From Mucilaginibacter pedocola (GTDB lineage Bacteria; Bacteroidota; Bacteroidia; Sphingobacteriales; Sphingobacteriaceae): a DNA stretch of 64,000 nt. The translations under genes were made by a program, and so were the position numbers. The number at the start of each line of letters is the position of its first letter. The first letter of the stretch is position 1. Of this stretch, positions 43,697-51,434 are shown piece by piece. The notes beneath the pieces were generated by a model. The model was not told where the DNA came from. It saw nothing but the letters and a program-made list of their open reading frames with translations, and searched no databases. The stretch covers positions 124,001-188,000 of the forward strand of contig NZ_MBTF01000005.1 in the NCBI RefSeq assembly GCF_002013915.1, read 5' to 3'.

Positions 43697-44656
43697 ATGG
43701 CAAAGTATAACACACTACTGTACTATTGTTATTCAACAATAGCCAATGCGGAGCAATTTGCTGCCGATCATTTAAAATTTTGTAAAAGCTTAGGGTTAAC
43801 CGGCCGCATTATAGTTGCCGAAGAAGGTTTGAACGGTACTGTTTCGGGCACGGTCGAGGCTTGCCAAACCTATATGGATGCTGTGCGTGCCGATGGCCGT
43901 TTCGGCAGCCTGGAGTTTAAAATAGATGAGGTAGACGAGCCTTCGTTCGTTAAAATGCACTGTCGATATAAATCAGAGATCGTACACTCGGGCCTGCGCG
44001 ACCCTAACGTGATAAACCCGCAACAGCAAACCGGCAAACACCTGGAGCCTGCCGAGTTTTTGGCCATGAAAGACCAGAAAGATGTTGTGGTGCTGGATGT
44101 ACGTTCTAACTACGAACACAACCTGGGCAAATTTAAAAACGCCGTAACCCTGGATATCGAGAACTTCCGCGATTTCCCGGCCATGATAAACGAGCTGGCC
44201 CAGTATAAAGATAAAAAGATACTCACCTACTGCACGGGCGGCATCAAATGCGAAAAAGCATCGGCCCTGCTGCTGCACGAAGGTTTTAAAGATGTTTACC
44301 AACTACACGGCGGCATTATTAAATATGGCAAAGAAGCCGGCGGTGAAGATTTTGACGGCAAATGCTACGTTTTCGATAACCGCCTTTCGGTTGAAGTGAA
44401 CAGCGTGAACCCGGTGGTGATATCTACCTGTTTCAACTGCGGCAAGGTTACGCCAAAAATGATCAACTGCGCCAACCCCGAGTGCAACGAGCATTTCACC
44501 CAGTGCGACGAATGCGGCACCGCCATGGAAGGCTGCTGCAGCGATGCCTGTAAAGAGCACCCGCGCAAACGCCAATACGATGGTACGGGCTATTATGTAA
44601 AAGTTCCTCAGCCGGTAAATACTGCTAAAAAGGGTAATTTGCAATTGGCAGATTAA
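43697..44656 (+). CDS. trhO: Rhodanese-domain tRNA uridine(34) hydroxylase
   Basis: Installs the 5-hydroxyuridine at tRNA position 34 in an oxygen-dependent reaction (TrhO/YceA family). An N-terminal acylphosphatase-like domain (about 1-100: GRIIVAEEGLNGTVSGT) is followed by a rhodanese domain (about 115-220) with the conserved catalytic Cys179 in LTYCTGGIKCEKAS. The C-terminus adds a cysteine-rich region (about 235-300, eight or more Cys in CFNCGK, CANPEC, CDECG, CCSDAC) that likely binds zinc. This extension is normal for the bacterial enzyme. 319 aa. Confidence 0.93.
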   Translation: MAKYNTLLYYCYSTIANAEQFAADHLKFCKSLGLTGRIIVAEEGLNGTVSGTVEACQTYMDAVRADGRFGSLEFKIDEVDEPSFVKMHCRYKSEIVHSGLRDPNVINPQQQTGKHLEPAEFLAMKDQKDVVVLDVRSNYEHNLGKFKNAVTLDIENFRDFPAMINELAQYKDKKILTYCTGGIKCEKASALLLHEGFKDVYQLHGGIIKYGKEAGGEDFDGKCYVFDNRLSVEVNSVNPVVISTCFNCGKVTPKMINCANPECNEHFTQCDECGTAMEGCCSDACKEHPRKRQYDGTGYYVKVPQPVNTAKKGNLQLAD

Positions 44657-44737
44657 CTTCCAGGGGCTGTATTATGCTTGAAACTTGTAAGCATTTTCTA
44701 ATGGCGGTAAGCACATTTAAAAAATAATAATTTCCCT

Positions 44738-44745
44738 TACCTTTG
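44738..44745 (+). promoter_or_regulatory. Candidate -7 element of rlmD, possibly near-leaderless
   Basis: TACCTTTG, a perfect TAnnTTTG, ends 7 bp before the ATG at 44753, so the start site would lie within a few bases of the start codon. Confidence 0.45.
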
Positions 44746-44752
44746 CACCCTT

Positions 44753-46189
44753 ATGGGCAGATCGGGCAAACCAAGGGTAAATAAAGTATTTGAGAACGTT
44801 GAGGTTATTGATATAGCCGAAGAGGGTAAAGGCGTAGGCAAGGCAGATGATTTTGTTTTGTTTATAGAAAAGGCCGTACCCGGCGATGTGGCAGATATTG
44901 AGGTTTACCGCAGCAAAAAGAACTTTGGCGAAGGCAAGATCATAAAACTTGCAAAGCCATCTGAATACCGCACCGATGCCTTCTGCGAACATTTCGGTAT
45001 TTGTGGCGGCTGCAAATGGCAGCACATGACCTACGAGGCACAGCTGAAATTTAAACAAAAAGCCGTGCACGATGCCCTAACACGCATTGCCAAGATAGAA
45101 GTTGGCCACATGGACGCCATAGTACCATCGCCTGCCGACCGCTACTACCGCAACAAACTGGAATACACCTTTTCTAGCAAACGCTGGTTGTTCGATGGCG
45201 AGAACCGCGAGGACGAAACGCTGGATATGAACGCCCTGGGTTTCCATATCCCCGGCAGGTTCGATAAGATATTGAATATAAACCATTGCTACCTGCAGGC
45301 CGAACCATCTAACGATCTGCGCAACAGCATTAACGCCTTCGCCAAAGAGCAGGGCATTGATTATTACGACGTTCGCCAGCATACCGGCGCGTTGCGTAAC
45401 CTCATTATCCGCACGGCATCAACCGGCGAAATAATGGTGATCGTAGTTTTTGCCCATGCATCCGAGGAGCAGGTAAGCACGCTGATGACTTTTGTGGATG
45501 CTAACTTCCCGCAGATAACTTCGCTGCTGTACATCCTGAACACTAAAATGAACGACACCATTTTCGACCAGGAGGTAAAAAGCTGGAAGGGCCCCGAATA
45601 CATCCACGAGGAAATGCCCGCTGCTGGCGGCAAAGTGGTGCGCTTTAGGGTCGGCCCCAAATCGTTCTATCAAACCAACTCTATACAGGCATTAAAACTT
45701 TACGAGATAACCCGCGATTTTGCCGAGTTTAAAGGCGACGAGCTGGTTTACGATCTTTACACCGGCGCGGGTACTATTGCCAACTTTGTGGCCGGCCACG
45801 TGCGCGAGGTAGTAGGGGTGGAGTATGTACCAACTGCTATTGAGGATGCCAAGGTAAACTCGCAGATAAACGATATCACCAATACAAAATTCTACGCCGG
45901 TGATATGAAAGATGTGCTGGTAGCCGATTTTGTGGCCGAGCACGGTAAACCCGATGTGATCATCACCGACCCGCCTCGGGCCGGTATGCATGCCGATGTT
46001 GTGGCCCGACTGATGGAAATTGAAGCACCAAAAATAGTTTACGTAAGCTGCAACGCCGCCACCCAGGCCCGCGACCTGCTGGTGCTAAAAGAGAAATACG
46101 ACACCGTAAAAATTCAACCGGTTGATATGTTCCCGCATACCCAGCACGTGGAGAATGTGGTGCTGTTGAAATTGAGAAACGACAATTAA
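44753..46189 (+). CDS. rlmD: 23S rRNA (uracil-C5)-methyltransferase, RlmD/RumA family
   Basis: SAM-dependent 5-methyluridine synthase of 23S rRNA, 478 aa. The N-terminal TRAM domain is followed by an iron-sulfur cluster motif at about 79-90 (CEHFGICGGCKW). The Rossmann methyltransferase core has VYDLYTGAGTIANFVA at about 330, and the catalytic Cys at about 433 in VSCNAATQARDL, preceded by DPPRAGMH. The single RlmD/RlmC-type enzyme of Bacteroidota cannot be assigned to U1939 rather than U747 from sequence alone. It stands alone with its own -7 box. Confidence 0.94.
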   Translation: MGRSGKPRVNKVFENVEVIDIAEEGKGVGKADDFVLFIEKAVPGDVADIEVYRSKKNFGEGKIIKLAKPSEYRTDAFCEHFGICGGCKWQHMTYEAQLKFKQKAVHDALTRIAKIEVGHMDAIVPSPADRYYRNKLEYTFSSKRWLFDGENREDETLDMNALGFHIPGRFDKILNINHCYLQAEPSNDLRNSINAFAKEQGIDYYDVRQHTGALRNLIIRTASTGEIMVIVVFAHASEEQVSTLMTFVDANFPQITSLLYILNTKMNDTIFDQEVKSWKGPEYIHEEMPAAGGKVVRFRVGPKSFYQTNSIQALKLYEITRDFAEFKGDELVYDLYTGAGTIANFVAGHVREVVGVEYVPTAIEDAKVNSQINDITNTKFYAGDMKDVLVADFVAEHGKPDVIITDPPRAGMHADVVARLMEIEAPKIVYVSCNAATQARDLLVLKEKYDTVKIQPVDMFPHTQHVENVVLLKLRNDN

Positions 46190-46193
46190 TAAA

Positions 46194-46212
46194 GGGAGTT
46201 TTCAAAACTCCC
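46194..46212. repeat. Hairpin/palindrome GGGAGTTTT-C-AAAACTCCC
   Basis: A perfect 9-bp inverted repeat with a single-base centre, directly after the rlmD stop and before the convergent epimerase. It is followed by a CCTC/GGGAGG hairpin. No long T run, so it is a repeat element or a weak terminator. Confidence 0.55.
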
Positions 46213-46288
46213 TCCTCGGGGAGGGGTGAGGCCGGATGTGCGCAAAGGCAGGGAGGGGTTAGCCACAACGCAAGCGTAATGCCTGTAT

Positions 46289-47257
46289 TTACTTAGTTAA
46301 CACCTCGCAAACTTCCTTCACCGTCTCACTCACCGGCTTAAACTCGAACCCGATGGCCTTCTTTATTTTGCTGTTATCAAACTCGCGGGTTACAGATGCG
46401 GCACGGGCGCTGGTTTTATCAATAGCAGGTGCCTGCCGGGTAAGCCTTCCCCAGAAAGCTGCGCCGCGCCAGGCCAGTTCCATCATCCAGGGTTTGGCTA
46501 ATGTTGCCGGCGCCGGTACGCCAAGGCAATTGGCTATCTCGGTAAATATTTGCTGATAGGGGCGGTTCTCGCCGTTAATAATGTAACGTTCGGCGGTGAT
46601 ATCGCTTTCCATCAGGGCTATCATGCATTTGGCCACATCCTGCACATCAACAAAGCCAATAGTGCCGCGGGTATAAAATTTTAAGCCTTTGCGCACAGTC
46701 TCGAATATCTGCCCACTGCCCTCGATGCCGGCGCTTGGGCCGATGATGATGGTAGGGTTTACTATGACGGCATCTAACCCCTCGGCAATGCCGCGCCATA
46801 CTTCCATCTCGCTTTCCAGTTTGGATATGGCGTAACCATCTTCTTCCAGCGTTGGGTCCAGATGGTGGTTCTCGGTGATGAGTTCGCCGGGTTTTGCTTC
46901 GCCCACGGCTGCTACCGAACTGGTGTGCACCATGCGGATGCCGCGTTCGGTACAAAGATCAACCAGGTACCCTGTGCCGGTAACGTTGGTGCGTATCATG
47001 GGCTCTTTGTCGGCAGCTTTGAGCGATACCCAGGCCGCGCAATTGTAAACTTGCGTAACATCTTCCAATGCAGCTTCCAGAGCAAAGGCATCCATCAGGT
47101 CGGCCTCTACCCATTCTATTTTGCCGGGGTAGGGTATCAGTATTTCGGGAATGGTAGAACTTGCCCGTTTGGTACAACGGATAGTATTGCCGCGCAGGAT
47201 AAGCTCCTTCGCCAGTTCGGCCCCTAAAAAACCTGTTGCACCAGTAACTAAGATCAT
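46289..47257 (-). CDS. NAD(P)-dependent epimerase/dehydratase (extended SDR)
   Basis: I placed the start at the ATG at 47257 (322 aa, MILVTGATGFLG). The ORF is open 60 codons further upstream, but that part is translated TGTGCAGAT repeat. A Rossmann fold starts at residue 1 with the GATGFLG nucleotide motif, followed by VYNCAAWVS, the HTSSVAAVGEA block, and the active-site YAISK at about 155. It acts on NDP-sugars, flavonoid-like or terpenoid substrates; none can be chosen. Divergent from the formimidoylglutamase-like gene across a palindromic repeat. Confidence 0.88.
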   Translation of the reverse strand: MILVTGATGFLGAELAKELILRGNTIRCTKRASSTIPEILIPYPGKIEWVEADLMDAFALEAALEDVTQVYNCAAWVSLKAADKEPMIRTNVTGTGYLVDLCTERGIRMVHTSSVAAVGEAKPGELITENHHLDPTLEEDGYAISKLESEMEVWRGIAEGLDAVIVNPTIIIGPSAGIEGSGQIFETVRKGLKFYTRGTIGFVDVQDVAKCMIALMESDITAERYIINGENRPYQQIFTEIANCLGVPAPATLAKPWMMELAWRGAAFWGRLTRQAPAIDKTSARAASVTREFDNSKIKKAIGFEFKPVSETVKEVCEVLTK

Positions 47258-47448
47258 ATGTGCAAATATGTAAATTAATGTGCAGATGTGCGAAAGATGT
47301 GCAGGTGTGCAGATTTCAGATGTGCAGATGTGCAGATGAAAGCGCAACATTGTTAGTGATAGGTACACGCAATTAAAACATCCACACATCGGCACGTCCA
47401 AAAAAATCTGCACATTTGCACATCCGCATATCTGCACATTAAAAACAT
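47258..47448. repeat. TGTGCAGAT-rich inverted repeat filling a divergent promoter region
   Basis: The left arm at 47278-47317 (AATGTGCAGATGTGCGAAAG...) and the right arm at 47404-47440 (...CATATCTGCACATT) are inverted copies. CATATG sits at both ends and contains the two start codons (47253-47258 and 47447-47452). The centre holds further TGTGCAGATG units. The same units recur at 53399-53487. No separate promoter stands out in the 191 bp. Confidence 0.75.
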
Positions 47449-48630
47449 ATGTCTCTATCCGATTTTTTTACACCTATCGACCTCAAAAAAATAACGCCCA
47501 AGAATGGTTATTACACCAGCCAACTGGGCGACAGGATAGAGCACCATTCGGTAGCCTTCCCCGATTTGGAGCAGAAAGTGGATATTGCCATTGTGGGTGT
47601 ACTGGAGGATCGCAACGCCATTGGAAACCCCGGCTGCGCCCTCGGCCCCGACTATGTGCGCGAGAAATTATACCAACTGAACGAAGGTGCCTACAACACT
47701 AAAATAGTAGACCTGGGTAATATAGCCCGTGGCGAGAAAGTTACCGATACCTACATCGCGCTAAAAACGGTGGTAGAAGAGCTGATCAAAAAAGACATCG
47801 TCCCTGTTATCATCGGCGGTGGGCAGGATCTTACTTACGCCCAATATATGGGTTACGAAGGGCTGGAGCAAAGAGTAGATGTAGTAGTGGTAGATTCGCA
47901 TTTCGACCTGGATGATGATGGACTTGGCGCTACCATCGAAACAAACTCGATAGCCTACCTTAACAAACTCTTCCTACACGAGCCTAATTACCTGTTCAAC
48001 TTCAGCAACCTGGGTTACCAAACCTATTTTGCCAGTCAGGAAAGCCTGCGCGTGATGGATAAGTTATATTTTGATGTGCATCGCCTGGGCGAGCTTACGG
48101 GCAATATGGCCGTAACCGAACCGGTGATACGCAATGCGGATATGCTGAGCTTTGATATGGGCGCTATCCGTTCATCAGATGCGGTGGCCAATGCCAATGC
48201 CAAACCAAACGGCTTTTACGGGCAAGAGGCCTGCCAGCTTTGCCGTTATGCAGGCTTTAGCGATAAGCTTACCTCGATAGGTTTTTACGAATTTAACCCT
48301 GCTTATGATAACAACGGGCAAACGGCCATGTTGCTATCGCAAATGGTTTGGTATTTTATCGATGGTTTTTATAACCGTAAGAAGGACCTGCCGCTCAACC
48401 CCAAATCGCAATATTTGATCTACAAAACCAGCCTGAAGCACGAGGAGCACGAACTGGTATTTGTAAAGAGCAAAAAAAGCGACCGCTGGTGGATGCAGGT
48501 TCCCTACCCAACCGGCGGCTCTAAAAACGAGCGCTTCCATTTGGTGCCCTGCCGGTACGACGATTATAAGATGGCCCGCAGCGGCGAAATGCCCGACCTG
48601 TGGTGGCGGACCTTCCAAAAACTTACCTAA
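47449..48630 (+). CDS. Arginase-fold protein annotated as formimidoylglutamase type, with altered metal ligands
   Basis: A 393-aa ureohydrolase-fold protein of the Bacteroidota formimidoylglutamase family, which would hydrolyse formiminoglutamate in histidine breakdown. Two of six manganese ligands of the arginase superfamily are changed. The first motif reads GGGQD (about 123-127) instead of GGDH, with Gln for His. The second, DSHFD (about 148-152), is intact. The third reads SFDMG (about 234-238) instead of SFDxD, with Gly for the second Asp. No hut genes are nearby, so the function may differ from formimidoylglutamase. The start overlaps the CATATG at the end of the repeat. Confidence 0.8.
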   Translation: MSLSDFFTPIDLKKITPKNGYYTSQLGDRIEHHSVAFPDLEQKVDIAIVGVLEDRNAIGNPGCALGPDYVREKLYQLNEGAYNTKIVDLGNIARGEKVTDTYIALKTVVEELIKKDIVPVIIGGGQDLTYAQYMGYEGLEQRVDVVVVDSHFDLDDDGLGATIETNSIAYLNKLFLHEPNYLFNFSNLGYQTYFASQESLRVMDKLYFDVHRLGELTGNMAVTEPVIRNADMLSFDMGAIRSSDAVANANAKPNGFYGQEACQLCRYAGFSDKLTSIGFYEFNPAYDNNGQTAMLLSQMVWYFIDGFYNRKKDLPLNPKSQYLIYKTSLKHEEHELVFVKSKKSDRWWMQVPYPTGGSKNERFHLVPCRYDDYKMARSGEMPDLWWRTFQKLT

Positions 48631-48684
48631 ACGCAATTAGCAAAGGCTTTTGCCGTTATAGAAAATTATTACTGGTTTAATTAA

Positions 48685-49860
48685 ATGAAGAGAACATTTT
48701 TATGCCTGCTGGCAAGTTTACCGGCGCTGGCATTTGCACAAACCGCCGCGCCTTTTACCATAAAAGCAAAGGTGGGTAAATACAATACGCCTGCACAGGC
48801 ATTTTTGGCCTACCGTTTAGGCTCTAATACCATTACCGATTCGGCAAAGATCGTTAACGGCGAATTTACTTTCACCGGCACCATTACTACGCCGGTAAAT
48901 GCAACGCTGTTCATCGATTCGAAAGGCATAGGCTTCCAGAAATTTGTAGCGCAAAACTTTAAAGAGAATAGTGGCCCGGTAAAGGGTACCGACTTTTTAG
49001 GCATGTTTATAGAGCAGGGGAATATCGGCATTACCGCGCCTGATTCGCTTATCCACGGTAAAATAACCGGCTCTAAAGTGAACGATGATGATGCCAAATT
49101 AAAAGGCATGCTAAGCCCCATTATGGCAAAGGCCGTGGTTTTGGGTAAAGAGGCACAAGCTGCAACACCAGCGCAACAGCAGTCGGCAGCCTTTCAAAAT
49201 GCCATGCAAGCAAAGTATAAAGCCCTGCAGGATGAGCAGCGTAATGTGTTAAAAAGCTACATTACCGCTAACCCCAACAGCTTTTTAAGCTTACTGGCGC
49301 TCACCAGTGTTAGCGGGCCGTCGCCGGATGTATCTGAAGTTGACCCATTGTACAATTCCCTGTCGGATGAGCTGAAGAACTCGGATATGGGCAAAGAGTT
49401 TAAGTATTCGCTGGATAAGTTGCGCATAACGGCTATTGGCTCTATGGCGCCCGATTTTATACAGAACGATGTAAACGGCAAGCCCGTTAGGCTGTCATCG
49501 TTCAAAGGTAAATACGTGCTGATCGATTTTTGGGCGTCGTGGTGTGGCCCCTGCCGCCAGGAGAATCCAAACGTGGTGCGCACCTACCACAAGTATAAAG
49601 ACAAGAACTTTACTGTATTGGGTGTATCGTTAGATAAAGAAAGCGGTAAAGAAGCCTGGTTGGCCGCCATCAAAAACGATAAACTGGAGTGGACCCAGGT
49701 ATCCGACCTGAAATACTGGAACAATATGGCTGCCGCCCTTTATGGTGTGCAGTCTATCCCTCAAAACTTCCTGATAGACCCGCAAGGCAAAATCATCGCC
49801 AAAGGCTTACGCGGTGATGACCTGGATGCCAAGCTGGAGCAGCTGTTGGGGAAGATATAA
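48685..49860 (+). CDS. TlpA-like thiol-disulfide reductase with DUF4369 domain, copy 1
   Basis: A 391-aa exported protein. A signal peptide (cleavage after FAQ) precedes an N-terminal DUF4369 beta domain (about 25-125), a helical spacer (130-245), and a C-terminal thioredoxin-like TlpA domain (about 255-391) with the redox pair in FWASWCGPCRQENP, a cis-Pro segment QSIPQNFL, and the IAKGLRGDDL end. It works in the periplasm. It is followed by a paralog with the same layout, the two separated by a GGTTGATT repeat. Individual roles are unknown. Confidence 0.9.
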   Translation: MKRTFLCLLASLPALAFAQTAAPFTIKAKVGKYNTPAQAFLAYRLGSNTITDSAKIVNGEFTFTGTITTPVNATLFIDSKGIGFQKFVAQNFKENSGPVKGTDFLGMFIEQGNIGITAPDSLIHGKITGSKVNDDDAKLKGMLSPIMAKAVVLGKEAQAATPAQQQSAAFQNAMQAKYKALQDEQRNVLKSYITANPNSFLSLLALTSVSGPSPDVSEVDPLYNSLSDELKNSDMGKEFKYSLDKLRITAIGSMAPDFIQNDVNGKPVRLSSFKGKYVLIDFWASWCGPCRQENPNVVRTYHKYKDKNFTVLGVSLDKESGKEAWLAAIKNDKLEWTQVSDLKYWNNMAAALYGVQSIPQNFLIDPQGKIIAKGLRGDDLDAKLEQLLGKI

Positions 49861-49870
49861 ATGGTGAATG

Positions 49871-49920
49871 GTTGATTAGGTGAGTAGAGAATGGTTTCTG
49901 CAACCACTCACTTAATCAAC
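49871..49920. repeat. Palindromic repeat (GGTTGATT family), copy 3
   Basis: GTTGATTAGGTGAGT (49871-49885) and ACTCACTTAATCAAC (49906-49920) are complementary at 14 of 15 positions. Family members are at 15932-15982 and 43549-43639. It creates a false N-terminal extension in the frame of the following gene. Confidence 0.75.
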
Positions 49921-50031
49921 CACTCTCTACCCACCAACTCCTTTTGTCACAAATCGGTGATATTTCCTGAGGCTATTTTTCATCTGCCTCATTTTGCCGT
50001 TATTAGTGTTTTAACACCTAACACATCTGTA

Positions 50032-51159
50032 ATGAAGAAACTCGCACTAAGTGCATTTGCATTTATACCCGCTGTGCTGTTTGCGCAGGATACCAAATAT
50101 ACCGTACAAGGCAATGTGGGCACTTTTAATAAGCCTGCTAAAGTTTACCTGCAATACCGTAAGGATGGCAAAACCATTAGCGATTCGGTTACGCTGAACA
50201 ATGGTAAGTTCGAATTTAAAGGCGATTTGGGCGCTACCCCTGTTAATGCAAGGTTGTGGTTTAACCCTAAAGCATCGGGCATGGGTGCGGCAGAAGATTC
50301 GCATTCGGTTTATTTAGAGCCGGGCGTAATTACCGTTACTACTGCTGATCTGCTGGAGCATGCTAAAGTAGATGGTACTAAAACCAATGCCGAGAACAAT
50401 CAATACCGTGCAGCATTGAAACCGATAGATGATGGTTACGATGCGCTGGATGCCAAAGAAAAAGCCGCCGGCGAAGCAGCCAAATCTGAAGCTTTTATAA
50501 AAGAAAGCAAGGCAGAACAAAAGAAACTGATGGCACAATGGAACGCTGCTAACAAACAGTTTGTGTTAGATCACCCCGATTCGTACGTGAGCCTGAATGC
50601 GCTGCAATCATTTGCTTATAGCGCCGATTATGCCGATATCGCCCCAATGTTTGAAGCCCTTACGCCGGCTATAAAAGAATCGGCAGCGGGAAAGAAATTT
50701 GGCGAGCTGATGCCTGCTATTAAAGCCGTTGCTTTGGGTGCTACCGCGCCGGAGTTTGCCGAGCCTGATACTGCCGGCAAAATGGTTAGCCTGTCATCAT
50801 TCCGTGGTAAGTATGTGCTGATAGATTTTTGGGCGTCGTGGTGTGGCCCTTGCCGTGCCGAAAACCCGAATGTGGTAAAGGCCTACAACCTGTATAAACA
50901 AAAAAACTTTACCATTATAGGCGTATCGTTGGATAGATCTACCGCCCGCAAAAACTGGATAGATGCCATTAAAAAAGACGGCCTAACCTGGACCCAGGTA
51001 TCCGACCTGAAATTTTGGGACGATAAAACCGCCGCCATGTACGCAGTAAAAGGCATCCCTCAAAACTTTTTGATAGACCCGCAAGGCAAAATAATCGCCA
51101 AAAACCTACGCGGCGACGATCTGGATGATAAACTGGCGGAGTTGTTTGGGAAGATATAG
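50032..51159 (+). CDS. TlpA-like thiol-disulfide reductase with DUF4369 domain, copy 2
   Basis: A 375-aa paralog of the preceding gene. I chose the ATG at 50032 (MKKLALSAFAFIPAVLFAQ), because the 47 residues that open upstream are translated repeat and contain no signal sequence. Architecture is the same: signal peptide, DUF4369 (about 22-110), a Lys/Glu/Ala-rich helical spacer, and a TlpA domain with FWASWCGPCRAENP and KGIPQNFL. The two copies are most alike in the last 120 residues, so this is a tandem duplication. A strong terminator follows. Confidence 0.9.
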   Translation: MKKLALSAFAFIPAVLFAQDTKYTVQGNVGTFNKPAKVYLQYRKDGKTISDSVTLNNGKFEFKGDLGATPVNARLWFNPKASGMGAAEDSHSVYLEPGVITVTTADLLEHAKVDGTKTNAENNQYRAALKPIDDGYDALDAKEKAAGEAAKSEAFIKESKAEQKKLMAQWNAANKQFVLDHPDSYVSLNALQSFAYSADYADIAPMFEALTPAIKESAAGKKFGELMPAIKAVALGATAPEFAEPDTAGKMVSLSSFRGKYVLIDFWASWCGPCRAENPNVVKAYNLYKQKNFTIIGVSLDRSTARKNWIDAIKKDGLTWTQVSDLKFWDDKTAAMYAVKGIPQNFLIDPQGKIIAKNLRGDDLDDKLAELFGKI

Positions 51160-51187
51160 TCTTTAGTCCGAAAGTCGGAAAAGACGG

Positions 51188-51236
51188 AAAGTCCGAAAGA
51201 AGAAGCAATAGCTCAATTCTTTCGGACTTTCTTTTT
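51188..51236 (+). terminator. Intrinsic terminator after the second tlpA-like gene
   Basis: AAAGTCCGAAAG (51188-51199) pairs perfectly with CTTTCGGACTTT (51219-51230), 12 bp with a 19-nt loop, followed by CTTTTT. The stem is made of the same CTTTCGGAC unit that forms the tandem repeats next door. Confidence 0.75.
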
Positions 51237-51239
51237 ATG

Positions 51240-51434
51240 ATCTTGATTCAACAGCAACCTCCGTCTTTCGGACTTTCGGACATCCGACTTTCGGACATCC
51301 GACTTTCGGACTACATCTTGGTTCAACAGCAACTTCCGTCTTCCGGACTTACGGACATCAGACTTTCGGACTACATCTTGGTTCAACAGCAACCTCCGTC
51401 TTTCGGACTTACGGACATCCGACTTTCGGACTAC
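51240..51434. repeat. Tandem repeat array built on CTTTCGGAC, running into the purD stop
   Basis: Two 60-bp units (51315-51374 and 51375-51434), each ATCTTGGTTCAACAGCAAC.. then CTTTCGGAC-rich, differ at only a few positions. A first unit of 75 bp (51240-51314) has an extra internal 16-bp repeat CATCCGACTTTCGGAC. The last unit ends at 51434 and includes the stop codon of purD (51431-51433). An ORF of 80 codons on the plus strand is repeat only and not a gene. Confidence 0.85.

Noticed and set aside
47258..47437. 60-residue N-terminal extension of the epimerase
   Set aside because: It is translation of TGTGCAGAT repeats; the Rossmann fold starts exactly at the ATG at 47257.
49891..50031. 47-residue N-terminal extension of the second TlpA-like protein
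   Set aside because: It is partly repeat sequence and would bury the signal peptide that starts at 50032.
51240..51434. Possible CRISPR array
   Set aside because: The repeats are contiguous 60-bp units without unique spacers, and no cas genes are present.
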